A DNA stretch of 64,000 nt from Loripinus fragilis (GCA_964019695.1 OZ026522.1:58428811-58492810), one strand, 5' to 3'; positions 44,868 through 54,861 are shown, counted from the stretch's first letter. Numbers and translations are program-made. The notes: generated by a model from the sequence alone, not told the origin.

Positions 44868-45184
44868 CAGTAAAACCTGTGTAAAACGGCCACTCTCAAA
44901 AAGACCGAAAATTGGTTTTAAGACCAATTATCGCTTAATGCAGGTCAAAATATTGCAGAATGCTCCAAGGGGAGCATTCTGCAATACTTAAGACCATCAT
45001 TAAGCTACCATTTGTCATTTAGATTTTTGTTTTGTCAATGTCTGAGTGGCCGTTTTATTGTCTTGCAGATGTATCGTTCCTATAAATGTTCTGTGGCTCT
45101 TCCTCACGGTGCCGTGGGTTGGTCTGCAGTGTGTGATTGTGGTATTTCCTGATCACACTCACTTTTACACAGGGTTTACTGTAT
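44868..45184. mobile_element. MITE family B, copy 2, split by a retroelement tail
   Basis: The left end ACAGTAAAACCTGTGTAAAA, the centre TTGCAGAATGCTCC with its complement, and GAGTGGCCGTTTTA are followed by an inserted RT tail. The right end TACACAGGGTTTACTGTA follows at about 45167-45183. Confidence 0.8.
45057..45166 (+). mobile_element. 3' tail of the RT element (A1) inserted in MITE B
   Basis: It begins TTGTCTTGCAGATGTATCG and ends GATCACACTCACTTT; the middle is GTGGCTCTTCCTCACGGTGC. Both flanks are MITE B sequence that would join at GGCCGTTTTA/TACACAGG. Confidence 0.8.
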
Positions 45185-45400
45185 TTAAACGAATGTGTCT
45201 TTCTTAGCACAATCCAGCTTTACAACCAACTTTTCGCAGTTCGTTTTAAACATACATGGAAGATCAATGTAATCAGGATGCATTAAACATAATCTGTTTA
45301 GATGTGTGTTTAGCACTTTCATGGTCATTCTCTCCTGAGGTTGACGTTTCCAGCAACTCATCATAAGTTTGGTCACCTCCTCCGGGCAGTTATAGGGTAT
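45185..45400 (-). pseudogene. Duplicate of the terminal Trk exon, 5' end lost
   Basis: The minus-strand frame from about 45376 to the stop at 45185 encodes 63 residues (VTKLMMSCWKRQPQERMTMK onward to AKKDTFV). It differs from the functional exon at only two residues (NT for SS after VL). About eleven codons differ synonymously, which implies it diverged under coding constraint. Upstream, the sequence matching the exon start is lost: PYNCPEE is preceded by a stop, so the normal acceptor is absent. An AG directly before the GTG codon could serve as a weak acceptor giving an exon 20 residues shorter. It is either a once-used alternative last exon or a decayed paralogue. Confidence 0.75.
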
Positions 45401-45403
45401 TTA

Positions 45404-45445
45404 TAATAATTCTCTCCTGAGGTTGACACTCCCAGTAGCTATCAG
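45404..45445 (-). pseudogene. Small fragment of a further Trk exon copy
   Basis: The minus-strand sequence encoding YWECQPQERI matches CWKRQPQERM of the exon over about 35 bp. It sits directly upstream (minus sense) of the duplicate at 45185-45400. Confidence 0.6.
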
Positions 45446-45459
45446 GTACAGAATAAGCT

Positions 45460-45632
45460 ATTGGAGTGCAGTTAAACCTGTGTAAAACCGCCTCTCTCAA
45501 GAAGACCGAAAACTAGCTTTCAAGACCAATTATTGATTAGTGCAGGTCAAAGTATTGCAGAATGCTCCAAGGGGAGCATTCTCAAATACTTTTGACTTTC
45601 ATTAAGTTTCCCATTGTCATCAAGATCTTTGG
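45460..45632. mobile_element. MITE family B, copy 3, right end missing
   Basis: The left end GCAGTTAAACCTGTGTAAAA and the centre TTGCAGAATGCTCC with GGAGCATTCT are present. The copy breaks off at about 45632, where copy 4 begins. Confidence 0.75.
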
Positions 45633-45757
45633 TACAGTAAAACCTGTGTAAAATGGCCATACAAAAATAGACAAAACAAAGATCTTATTGACAAATGGTA
45701 CCTAAATGAAGGTCGAAAGTAATGCAGAATGCTCTGCAATACTCTGACGTGCATTAA

Positions 45758-46421
45758 CACTTTCGCTGCCAAACGCGACTGTAGTCGAATTTACCGTTCA
45801 CTGCCAAACGCGAATACAGTCGTTTAAAGGCAAGGTTGATAGCAGTCTACTTTTAACCGTTATAAGGGACGCAAATCTTTGTTCTATATTCCAAAATGTT
45901 TAGGGGACGTATATGGAAGACTACGCAATTCTCTATTCAAGAATGGACTTTACAAAAAAAAAATTGTCATTTCATTAGATTTCGCGGACTCCAAAACAAC
46001 GAAAACATGTCAAAGGGAATGACATACAGGACACAATTAAGCCCTTCTACTGCTATATTTCGATTTATTTCAGATTGCACAATATAATATCTGATAAAAT
46101 TATTATGTTTGATACTTGGTGTAGATGGATGTTTTATCTTTCTTTTGCATAAAATAGTCGTTAATATGCATTTTCATATTTCAATATGGCTTCCAAAATG
46201 GCCGCCAAAGGTCACGTGATTATTATTATTATTATTAGTAGTATTAGTTCAAATGAATGTTTTATTTATTAGCAACATTCTTTGAAAATTTCACAGCATT
46301 AGGTTGAATGGTTCTGGTGATACTCTGTGTTGAACCCATATACCCTCAATATTCAGGAGTCCTTGAAACATGCTTGGCACTGAGGTATCGGTTTTTTGCG
46401 GTGCTTTGCAGCGAAAGTGTT
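45758..46421. mobile_element. piggyBac-type MITE with TTAA target duplication
   Basis: It is flanked by TTAA at 45754-45757 and 46422-46425. The left terminus is CACTTTCGCTGCCAAACGCG and the right terminus, minus strand, is AACACTTTCGCTGCAAAGC. The insertion splits a family B element at its GCATTAAGCG word, so the host sequence before insertion is known. Length is 664 bp. It has no transposase and includes an ATT-rich tract. Confidence 0.75.
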
Positions 46422-46472
46422 TTAAAAGCGATAATTGGTCTTGAATACCGATTTTCGGTCTTTTTAATAGGT

Positions 46473-46478
46473 TTTATT
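46473..46478 (-). promoter_or_regulatory. Candidate polyadenylation signal AATAAA for the Trk gene
   Basis: AATAAA on the minus strand, about 22 nt past the stop codon, within the terminus of MITE B. If used, it gives an extremely short 3' UTR partly made of MITE sequence. Longer 3' UTRs are equally possible. Confidence 0.3.
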
Positions 46479-46499
46479 TCCACACAGGTTTTACAGTAT

Positions 46500-46751
46500 T
46501 TAAACGAATGTGTCTTTCTTAGCACAATCGAGCTTTACAACCAACTTTTCGCAGTTCGTTTTAAACATACATGGAAGATCAATGTAGTCAGGATGCATTA
46601 AACAAAGTCGGTTCAGGTGTGAGCTCAGCACTTTCATCGTCATTCTCTCCTGAGGCTGACGTTTCCAGCAACTCATCATGAGCTTGGTCACCTCCTCCGG
46701 GCAGTTACAGGGTGTGTCTAGAAGATGACCGTTCGTTATGCACTCTATAAC
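46500..46751 (-). CDS. Terminal coding exon, Trk-type receptor tyrosine kinase
   Basis: This is a minus-strand exon of 252 nt with acceptor TCATTTCAG, phase 0, and stop TAA at 46500-46502. It encodes VIECITNGHLLDTPCNCPEE, VTKLMMSCWKRQPQERMTMK, and the tail from VLSSHLNRLC through HPDYIDLP to AKKDTFV. This is the end of the kinase C-lobe: the VIECI helix, the SCW-(K/Q)R-PQ-R element conserved in kinase subdomain XI, and YIDL in the position of the vertebrate Trk C-terminal YxDxxG motif that binds PLC-gamma. The tail extends beyond the vertebrate end by about 24 residues and lacks the final LG. The stop is followed at once by MITE-derived sequence. It joins in frame to the exon at 58362-58520 (SNNE/VIEC). 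Confidence 0.93.
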   Translation of the reverse strand, partial: VIECITNGHLLDTPCNCPEEVTKLMMSCWKRQPQERMTMKVLSSHLNRLCLMHPDYIDLPCMFKTNCEKLVVKLDCAKKDTFV

Positions 46752-46760
46752 CTGAAATGA

Positions 46761-46995
46761 CAGTAATATAATGATTGTTAAACCTTGATAATTTAAAGTT
46801 CGACAGCTCGAAGTAATCGCTAAGTCGAATAAAATGTGGGATTGTAGTATTTCAATAGTGGGTATGGCCTCCTGACAGTAAACTAATGATAGTTAAACCT
46901 TGATAATTCAAATTCTTAGTAGCTTGAAGTACTCTCTAATTCAAATAAAATGTGGATAGTAGTATTTTAGTATTTCAATAGTGTGTGTGGTCTCC
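46761..46995. repeat. Tandem duplication of about 115 bp beside the Trk exon acceptor
   Basis: Words TTGTTAAACCTTGATAATTT, AATAAAATGTGG and AGTATTTCAATAGTG recur in two adjacent diverged units. The first unit starts within 10 bp of the acceptor of the exon at 46751. Confidence 0.75.
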
Positions 46996-47819
46996 TCAGC
47001 CGCGAATTACTGCTGTGATGAATAGGGTAAAACCGTCAAATCTCGGACAGAAAAGTAACCAGGCGAAGTTCTTCTTTTCCAAGTGTCTAATCTCGTCCAG
47101 TATTTGTCAGTGTGCATATGTACAGTCTAAAGGGGTGCCAAATGAGCCTTTTGAATAACGATTTTGATTGATAGCTAGCCTTGCGATGCCAAAAATATGA
47201 ACTTTTTGACAGTACTGTCAATATGGGTAAACCCGGACATAAAAGGTTAAAGTCGGACACCGAATTATGAGTGAGGGTGCAAAATCGGACATACTTTTTT
47301 ATAATATGACTAGGTAAATACTAGGCCCACTGTTGTCCCTTTTTCATGCTATTTAAGCATAATAAGAATGCTCATTTGAATAATAAAGAAGATTTAAATC
47401 AATATGTGCATCCGCACTGTCTGATTCGAGTCTTAGTAGTCCCCCCCCCCCGAAACAATGTTGGACTGTTGGCTACACATACATGTAGGGTACTGACGTA
47501 CAGGCTGATCCGAGACTTCGATGGTCGCACATGCCAATTTGTTCTTTGCGCTGCCTGAATGCTGGCTCATTATTAGACCTGTGCTCAGCGATGACTTTAA
47601 ACAGATTAGGACACTCCCTAGGCCTTCTATAATTATTTTGATAAACTCTAGGAGGCTTGCGCGGGAGCTAAGTGGTTTTAAAAGTAATTGAACGTCCCAA
47701 CATGACCTTAACTACATGTTTACCATGGACGTAAAGCATTAACTTTACAAACAAATAAAATGAGGGGTACCTATTCCTTTGTTTCCCTGAAATAAATTGG
47801 CGTGTTCCCCCCAGGGGGG

Positions 47820-48185
47820 AGGGGTACTCTGATTTTTTCCGCATACGTAGGCTCGGACCCAGTATCTACCGTTTACCCCCAAAAAATATCAGGAATTTCA
47901 AACACCCCCAAAAAATATTTGAAATTTTAGCAATCAAAAAAATATCCCAATTCTGTACCTTGACCTTAAAAAAAAGACCCTTATTTGCATAGAAATGACC
48001 CTCAAACTAGCCGAATTTTGTGATGACCCCCAAAAAATATCCACAAAATCTTCATACCTCAAAAAAATATTAATTTTTCTGAAAACCCCCAAAAATATTG
48101 AAATTCAGAATTTTGAACCCAAAAAAATGGGCCGAGCCTACGTATGTGTGAAAATATCGGAGTACCCCCCCCCCCCCCCCCTGGG
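47820..48185. mobile_element. Foldback element with recurrent CCCCCAAAAAATAT blocks
   Basis: The left terminus contains GGGGTACTCTGATTTTTTCC and CATACGTAGGCTCGG. The right terminus contains CCGAGCCTACGTATGTGTGA and ATCGGAGTACCCC, the inverted counterpart. Between them a block of C5A6TAT type recurs about six times at 35-60-bp spacing. The right side ends in a run of about 16 C. Non-coding. Confidence 0.75.
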
Positions 48186-48214
48186 GTGTTCCCCCGTTCC
48201 TCAAAAATCGGAAA

Positions 48215-48300
48215 TCTGTCCTATTGTGAGTTTGTTATATTCCTATTGGTATCATGGGTCAGGTGTGGTGCTTGATTGTATCGATTCCTGATCTTTGCCC
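48215..48300 (+). mobile_element. 3' tail of the RT element, variant A2, short copy
   Basis: The words GGTATCATGGGTCAGGTGTG and TTGATTGTATCGATTCCTGA then TCTTTGCCC match the terminal 85 bp of the A2 tail. Confidence 0.75.
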
Positions 48301-48852
48301 TCTTTCGTACTTTTTTTAATGTTCCCTGCTCCCCACTATTGTCTGTGTTCCTTTGTTCCCCTCAAAACTTGGCCTTTGTTCCCCTCTTGCTCTGAAATAA
48401 ATGTCCTTATCCCTCTGTTCCCCCAAACCCCTGGCAGGGCCTCTGTAATTTGCAAGCTCCCTTGTGAAAACAGGGGCACCTTTCAAGTACAACTTTTATT
48501 TATTTGCCTAACAGGTGTGAGCTCAAGAACAGGGAATCGTGATTAAATAGGATCACTAAGATTCAGCAGGTATTGACAGTTGGCGGGAAAAATCTCGAGA
48601 CGTTACATGTCGCACATGTGACGCAGGAAATTTCACGTGCCATATCTGCAGCGGGTAAAAGAAACTTCATGGCGAGACATGACCCTTCGTCTCTGAATTA
48701 ATTCTACTGCCTTTGAGGAGTTTTTTTTCAGGTGCAACAGACTAGAAAATCACTTTTAAACCATGCATGATGATGAAATACAAATAAAAAAATTGATTGT
48801 CCGAGTTTGCACTCAACGAATATTTCACCATCGGTGTAAAGTCGGACATCTG

Positions 48853-51184
48853 CACGGGTGGTAAACCTAGGAACTACCACGAAATTGTGTTAACGTAATT
48901 TTGTTCCCAAGCCACATCCGGGACACGTCGTGGTAGTTTCCAGGCCGACAATTGGGTAAACAAAGGTAAGTGTCCTTTTCATTTTCGTTTTATTTTTACT
49001 ATTTAGAACGACTTATGGAAAAATCAGGCAATGTGGTTCCGTGTAAATATGTCTCCGCGTCCCCTCTAGCCCAAAATTTTGAATGAAAAGTTATTTTATT
49101 TATTTTGATGCGTGTTTCCCCACAGAGCATCGGACCAACTTTCCCCAAAGTACAGTGCCAGTTCGAAGGATTTTAGCCCATATCTGTCAAATTAAATAGA
49201 ATTTGATATCATTTGACGATGGAAATGATAAAAAGACCCTCAATAAACGTTCCTACACAGAAAAAACAATCTGAGCGTTTACTCGTAAACGATTCATGCC
49301 CCGTTCGTCCTGTGTGGTAGTTTCCAGCGCATCGTGGTAGTTAAAACGCAATCGTGGTAGTTGCCAAGACTTTGTAGGATTTTAGTAGTAAAACTTCCCT
49401 ATGCATAAGATATCACTGGTATACTTTTGAATAGGATGCTTGATGTATTAGAAATGAATTAAGGTTATAATTAGACAGGCAGATCCCTACGACAAAAAGG
49501 AGACTCTACCAAATGGGGTAGGGTTTGCAATATTTGACTTCACCAAAAACATTTAGAAATCAATTATTTTCACGTGTAAGGGTCTTATATCATCAATACT
49601 CGATTACAAATCACAGTGAAAGTATTTTAAAGTCCAAAATCATGAGCATTTTAATGATTATTTTTGTTGTTGTTTTTTCTATCTGATTTGTCAAGAAATA
49701 TTTTGAAGTGCAACTGTAGTCCACATTCAACCTTGATGGCAATGTATTTACCTGGTGCAATATTGTGCAGCAATGTACTATAACCATTCATCCATGCGTA
49801 AAGTACACCTAGTCGATGGCCGTGTAGTTTATGTGTATTGGAAAGATACAGTATATGTGCAAAATAATCTACCAACTTTTAGTAAAGGGACAATTTTCAT
49901 AATCTTAAGAAAACTATGCTAAAACGTTGTAATATTTCATGACTAAGGGGTTATGAAAAGGAAGCTTACTTGTACTTATTATTTCATTATAGTGGAAAAA
50001 AGGATTTTCAAGAGAGCGCACCAAAAATCCCAAAGCTAATGTTCGGGCTAGCCCAGACGTCACATTTTGGGCTGTGGGATATCATTCCCCCCGTGTTCCA
50101 ACTAGCTTTTCACATATACTATGTAAAATATGTGAACACACTTACCTTCAAAAGGGTTAGTTGGAACTCCGGGGGGGGGAGGGGGGAGGGAATGATGTTT
50201 TAAAAATATTTTTCTATTTCGTATATGTATAATACAAAAAGTGACCATTTGAGCCCCAAAATTAAGCCGTGCATTTATGGAAACAGAAATTCAAATGCAA
50301 AATCATAAAGTAGAGACTAACAGCGAGCTTATATATGAAGATGGAAGCATTTGATCGACTTTAATTTTTATCAAAATTATAGGCAGCGATACACTGTGAT
50401 TCCCATTACCACCGTCAGAGGTCCTTCTTTGGTGGGCCATCATATTTGTTATAAAATCTCATTTAGAACTTCCAGAAAAAATATCAAATGTCCCAATCGC
50501 GGTTTTGGTGTTCTATCTAATTCCCATGGGTTGTGTTTTTTGGCTGTCTTATCCCCATGGTATCCCCCTTTCTGGGTATGGCAATATTGATAGGTGCACT
50601 AGTATTGGCGATTCTTAAAAGAGCAGAAATTTGTTGATGGCTCATGTTAATGGGAACTACTTCATGGTCTTGGCATCTACAACGATAGCATTTTAACTAC
50701 CACGATGCGCTGGAAACTACCACACAGGACGAACGGGGCATGAATCGTTTACGAGTAAACGTTCAGATTGTTTTTTCTGTGTAGGAACGTTTATTGAGGG
50801 TCTTTTTATCATTTCCATCGTCAAATGATATCAAATTCTATTTTATTTGACAGATATGGGCTAAAATCCTTCGAACTGGCACTGTACTTTGGGGAAAGTT
50901 GGTCCGATGCTCTGTGGGGAAACACGCATCAAAATAAATAAAATAACTTTTCATTCAAAATTTTGGGCTAGAGGGGACGCGGAGACATATTTACACGGAA
51001 CCACATTGCCTGATTTTTCCATAAGTCGTTCTAAATAGTAAAAATAAAACGAAAATGAAAAGGACACTTACCTTTGTTTACCCAATTGTCGGCCTGGAAA
51101 CTACCACGACGTGTCCCGGATGTGGCTTGGGAACAAAATTACGTTAACACAATTTCGTGGTAGTTCCTAGGTTTACCACCCGTG
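48853..51184. mobile_element. Complete 2.33-kb foldback element with 5-bp target duplication
   Basis: Left arm 48853-49367 and right arm 50668-51184 are near-identical reverse complements of about 515 bp. Both begin CACGGGTGGTAAACCTAGGA then ACTACCACG. The element is flanked by the direct repeat ATCTG at 48848-48852 and 51185-51189. The inner arm ends are rich in CGTGGTAGTT. The 1.3-kb centre (49368-50667) has a second hairpin (GTGTTCCAACTAGCTTTT against AAAAGGGTTAGTTGGAAC) and no transposase. A CAC start with a 5-bp duplication is characteristic of the Transib/RAG group, so it may be a non-autonomous member. That is an inference from ends alone. Confidence 0.88.
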
Positions 51185-51584
51185 ATCTGAAAATCGTAAA
51201 ATTTGGTTTGTTTTACTGGCATTTGTTCATAAATCTTTATATTGGTCATGTATTAACCTTTCCAAAAGTAGAATAACGTTATTTCATATTTCATAAATGA
51301 ATCAGTTCATACATTTTGGCAGTTTTCTTCACGTTTGTGAAAAATATTTTGTATTGTCGCGGCTCCCAAACTTCCTTGGTGTCACGGGGGTACCTTGAAA
51401 TTCCGCGTTAACGGGATCCGGGTGTAACCGATATATCAACTCGTTGTACACCGTTCTACAGAAGCATAACGGTTCTTTGCAACACTACCAACTTTAATGG
51501 GGTAGCGTTGACTGCATAAATCAATTTTCGGTGTTTAAAAAATGTCCGAAGTAGCCCGATGTCCGTGATTGCCCGACTTTACCC

Positions 51585-51802
51585 TAGGGTAAAGTCGGGT
51601 ATATTCGGACAGACAGATAAATTTGGACAGCTACTTTGTTTGTTTCATAGTTCAATTATTCGAATAAAAAAGAAATTAGCTAAGCGAACAGTGAAAACCC
51701 TGATGAGATGGCTCATAAGGAGCCGTCTCATTCTGAATTTCCACTGTTTGCAAACGTGCGTCCGAATTTACCTGGTGTCCGAATTTATACGACTTTACCC
51801 TA
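51585..51802. mobile_element. MITE M2 (GGGTAAAGTCG termini)
   Basis: It starts TAGGGTAAAGTCGGGTATAT and ends ATACGACTTTACCCTA. A central hairpin pairs GAGATGGCTCATAAGG with GAGCCGTCTCATTC. Length is about 214 bp with TA at each side. Its left end forms a perfect palindrome with the preceding 51572-51584, CCCGACTTTACCC. Confidence 0.75.
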
Positions 51803-52024
51803 CTGTGCCCCTGGAAGTGGTCAGTAGACCTGTAGGGCCCATGCGGCGATGGCACACAGTAATAATTCGTGCCAGGGGAGGTCATGACCGCTATTGAAAT
51901 GTTCTTATGGAATGTTTGAACTGGAGTTGCCTACTTCGAGAATGACCTTGCTTGCTAAATGAACGAAATGCATTTTTCTTTGCTGATTTCTAATGATGAG
52001 ACAATGAAATGTATTTTGTTAAAA

Positions 52025-52345
52025 TAGAATTATGCGCGGATCCAGAGGAGGGGGGGAGGGGGTCTGGACCCCCTGAAAAATCACAAAAATATAGGGTTTC
52101 TTAGCAATACTGGTCCGGATCCCCTGAAAATCACACAGTTTTAAAGCCAGCATTCAATGTTGGGCCATCATCGGCACCCCACCGAAACGTCATTTAAATG
52201 GCGTTTTGCTGGCGGGCCGATGATGGTCCGTTTATAGAGGTATTTGGATCTTCCCTCCCCTCATCAACTAAAAAGAAAAAAAAAGAAAAAAAGTTGTCTG
52301 AGTTGGACCCCCGCTGACAAAACTTTCTGGATCATCGCATGAGAA
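52025..52345 (+). mobile_element. MITE family J2, copy 2
   Basis: Words GCGGATCCAGAGGAGG, CTTAGCAATACTGGTCCGGA, AAAGCCAGCATTCAATGTTG, TCATCAACTAAAAAG and AGTTGGACCCCCGCTGACAA, and an end TTTCTGGATCATCGC, in the family order. Confidence 0.75.
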
Positions 52346-52419
52346 TCATGGCAGTTGTTATATTTAGCTAGAAAATTGACAGTTTGCTTTCAGCAAGTTT
52401 AGATATGAATCTTTCCTAT

Positions 52420-52500
52420 AAGCGGATAACAAAGGCACTGATCAGACTGCGCGGATGCGCAGGCTGGTCTGCGCCTGTGTTGTTCGCAAACCCCCGAAGA
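52420..52500 (+). repeat. Family I core fragment
   Basis: CACTGATCAGACTGCGCGGA then TGCGCAGGCTGGTCTGCGCC, the palindromic core of family I without its flanks. Confidence 0.65.
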
Positions 52501-52954
52501 CAGGTTTTCTCGCGTCGAGGCCCGTATGTTTTTCAATGAATCCAACATCTGATTAAACCTTGTAGTAGCGCTATATACTTTGACAGATTCGACTCATGAA
52601 TAATTCATTAATACCCGTGAAGACATTCATTTGCTAATGAGTGCCATCTCCAATGTCTTAATTGGTAATTAGTAACAAGATGTGTCTTATAATTTCTGTA
52701 TAACGAAATCAGAATAAATGTGTTGTCTGGCATAGAGTAAAACAGTATAAATCCCTCGTATTGTAGTTCAAAATTAGTGATTCAGTTAATTATTAAAACA
52801 AAACAGAAATACTTCATTAGACTTGTAAAACTGGTTACAAATTCAAGAAGGAGTCATATTAAACCGTTGTTGGCTCATGGGATCCTCCATCCATTTCAGT
52901 TAGACTGTTATTTGCAATTTTGAAGCTATCTCAGATAAATATTTTTTAGAGTCT

Positions 52955-53155
52955 CATAGGGCCAGTTAAGCAAAATTATTTAGCATAAAATAGCGATTTT
53001 TTTTCTATATCATCGGTTTAAACATGTTTTTTGGGTGCTCAAAAGAACCGTCTCATCGAGACGGTTCTTTTGAGTATCCACAACATATTTTTTGGTTGCG
53101 AAATAAAAAAAAATATTTTCAGTGACGCACTCTTATGGAGGGGGGGGGGGGGGCT
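52955..53155. mobile_element. Hairpin MITE with perfect 17-bp stem, plus G run
   Basis: CTCAAAAGAACCGTCTC at 53038-53054 pairs perfectly with 53058-53074. It is flanked by AACATGTTTTTTGG and AACATATTTTTTGG words. A run of about 14 or more G lies at 53139-53152. Confidence 0.65.
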
Positions 53156-53599
53156 GCGAGAGTGCATTATCAAAAAACAGAGTTGGCGATGATGAGATAT
53201 CAAAATATGTAACAGTGTTTTCTTTGTTATTTTACTTTATGAAGACTTCGTATCAAATAGTATAATCATAGGAATGACACTTAGCTATATACAATAATTA
53301 AATTGGTAACTATTACTCAGTGCATAATTGATAGGAATATTAGACTGGCAGGCTTAACAATGATCAATTTAGCCAAGAAAGAAGGAAAGGAAGAAGTTAA
53401 ATAGAAAAGGAAATATGTGTCTGTGACGAATTCATTCTGTAGGCATTTTATTAGTCAGATAGTTTATTTTGGACTTCATATTTTTATGGTGTTCAGAGTC
53501 TGGTCAAATATATAAAAAATCATATACTCAATTTCGTGTCTATTAAGAAAATCAGAGTCCTATAATGGATTCAGATTTTTAAAATAGCTAAATTCTCAA

Positions 53600-54022
53600 C
53601 ATTGATTTTTTATCTAAAAACGTATTATTCTGAACAAAAACCATAACCAATATATGTAATGGAACAACTTATGCAATTTGGAGAAGTTGTCATTTTTTGC
53701 CTGTGAACCTCTAGTTTATCATTGAAAAATGCAATGTGTTTTTCTAGTTCTTGTGTTTGATGCAATAATTGTAGGAAGCCATTTATATTTGGTCTTTGTA
53801 ATTTATATTTTGAGCAAATATGTAGTATTTTACTGGAAGTATAATGAAATTAAATACAAAAGTTTTGAGCTTGTTTTTATAACTAACTCCAAAGCTTATA
53901 TTGAAGTAACTCAACTGGATTGCAATTATGTTAGAAGTCAGTATTTCCTGAACTTTAGACCACAGATTCTGTATATACAAACACTGCCAAAACAGGTAGA
54001 CATTTGTTTCTTCTTGCATTGA
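53600..54022 (-). pseudogene. LINE C-terminal fragment
   Basis: The minus-strand frame reads MQEETNVYLFWQCLYIQNLW then SKVQEIL, and further on KNKLKTFVFNFIILPVKYYI. This is the familiar C-terminal region of L1/Tx1- or CR1-like non-LTR elements (HLFWxCxxVQxFW, then a helix ending LAKYxIY). No RT part remains. The plus-strand open frame over the same bases is a shadow. Confidence 0.7.
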
Positions 54023-54073
54023 AGAAAAGTCAGGACTATTTTATATTTAAACAGATATTCATTATTATACAAT

Positions 54074-54208
54074 TATTGACTTCAATGAGGTAGACATAAG
54101 GATTTATCTACCCAAAAAAGTGATAATTCACAGAGGCCGCAAGGCCGAGGTGAATATCACTTTTAAGGGTAGATAAATCCTTATGTCTACCGAAATTGAA
54201 GTCAATAA
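54074..54208. mobile_element. Palindromic element family G
   Basis: TTATTGACTTCAAT, GGTAGACATAAGGATTTATC and TACCC are mirrored by GGGTAGATAAATCCTTATG and TCTACCGAAATTGAAGTCAA. The centre is GAGGCCGCAAGGCC. Arms are about 60 bp. Confidence 0.85.
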
Positions 54209-54861
54209 CTGTTTTGTTATATTACTTTCCAACTTAGAATGAAAATGTTCTACTTTCACTTTTGTTGCTGAAGTCAACCTTCAACCTAAGGACTTTCTAA
54301 CAAGTTTTATCCACTGTTATTAAAATATTTTAATGTAGTATTTTGTAATTTGAATTGTATATTAATTCTCTAAATGTGGAATGTAAAATTTAATCATAAA
54401 ACTTTTTTTTACATTTTGTTTATTCAAACAAAGATAAATGAAGAAACAAAACATAACAAAACAGTTGTTAAAATTCATGAAAGTCTTTAGTTTACCTGTT
54501 GGGATGTGAAACAGCAAATCATGTCAATTTCATGCAGCACATGCTAGTTTTATACTCATCATGCTATTTTTAGCTCTCTAGAGGGTGATATTGCAGAAGT
54601 GTCAAAAATATTAACTTCTGGAAACTAGTTTGAGCTGGATTTTATCCTATATCACCTTCTGAGCCAGTTTAGACCAGTTTTCAGGTAGACATAGAGATTT
54701 ATGAAGAAAAATTGGGCCAATCAGGAGACAGGATTCTCTCCAGTCATATAACAATTGGTATTATTCTCATGAGATATTTAAAATTGAAATTCCTTAGTTT
54801 TTCACCAACAGTGCAACTAAAGCTCATTTGACAAAATTGAAACCAGTTCATCTCTTGAATG

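Larger units (their letters stand above)
45633..46497. mobile_element. MITE family B, copy 4, split by a TTAA element
   Basis: The left half (ACAGTAAAACCTGTGTAAAA ... GACGTGCATTAA) ends at 45757. The right half resumes with AAGCGATAATTGGTCTTG at about 46426 and ends CACACAGGTTTTACAGTA. The right terminus lies 3 nt beyond the Trk stop codon in gene sense. Confidence 0.75.
47025..51584. mobile_element. Possible TIR element M1 enclosing other insertions
   Basis: The left end GGGTAAAACCGTCAAATCTC then GGACAG resembles the right end read on the minus strand, GGGTAAAGTCGGGCAATCAC then GGACATC. TAAAGTCGGAC words recur inside (near 47247 and 48837). The match is partial, so the pairing of ends is tentative. 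Confidence 0.35.

Noticed and set aside
50159..50190. G-rich runs here and at 14191, 53139, 58117 and 48165 (C) as regulatory quadruplexes
   Set aside because: They are long homopolymers at MITE edges; no evidence of function, and their length is sequencing-error-prone.
53729..54022. Hydrophobic plus-strand frame resembling a membrane protein
   Set aside because: The complementary frame is a recognisable LINE C-terminus, which explains the sequence.
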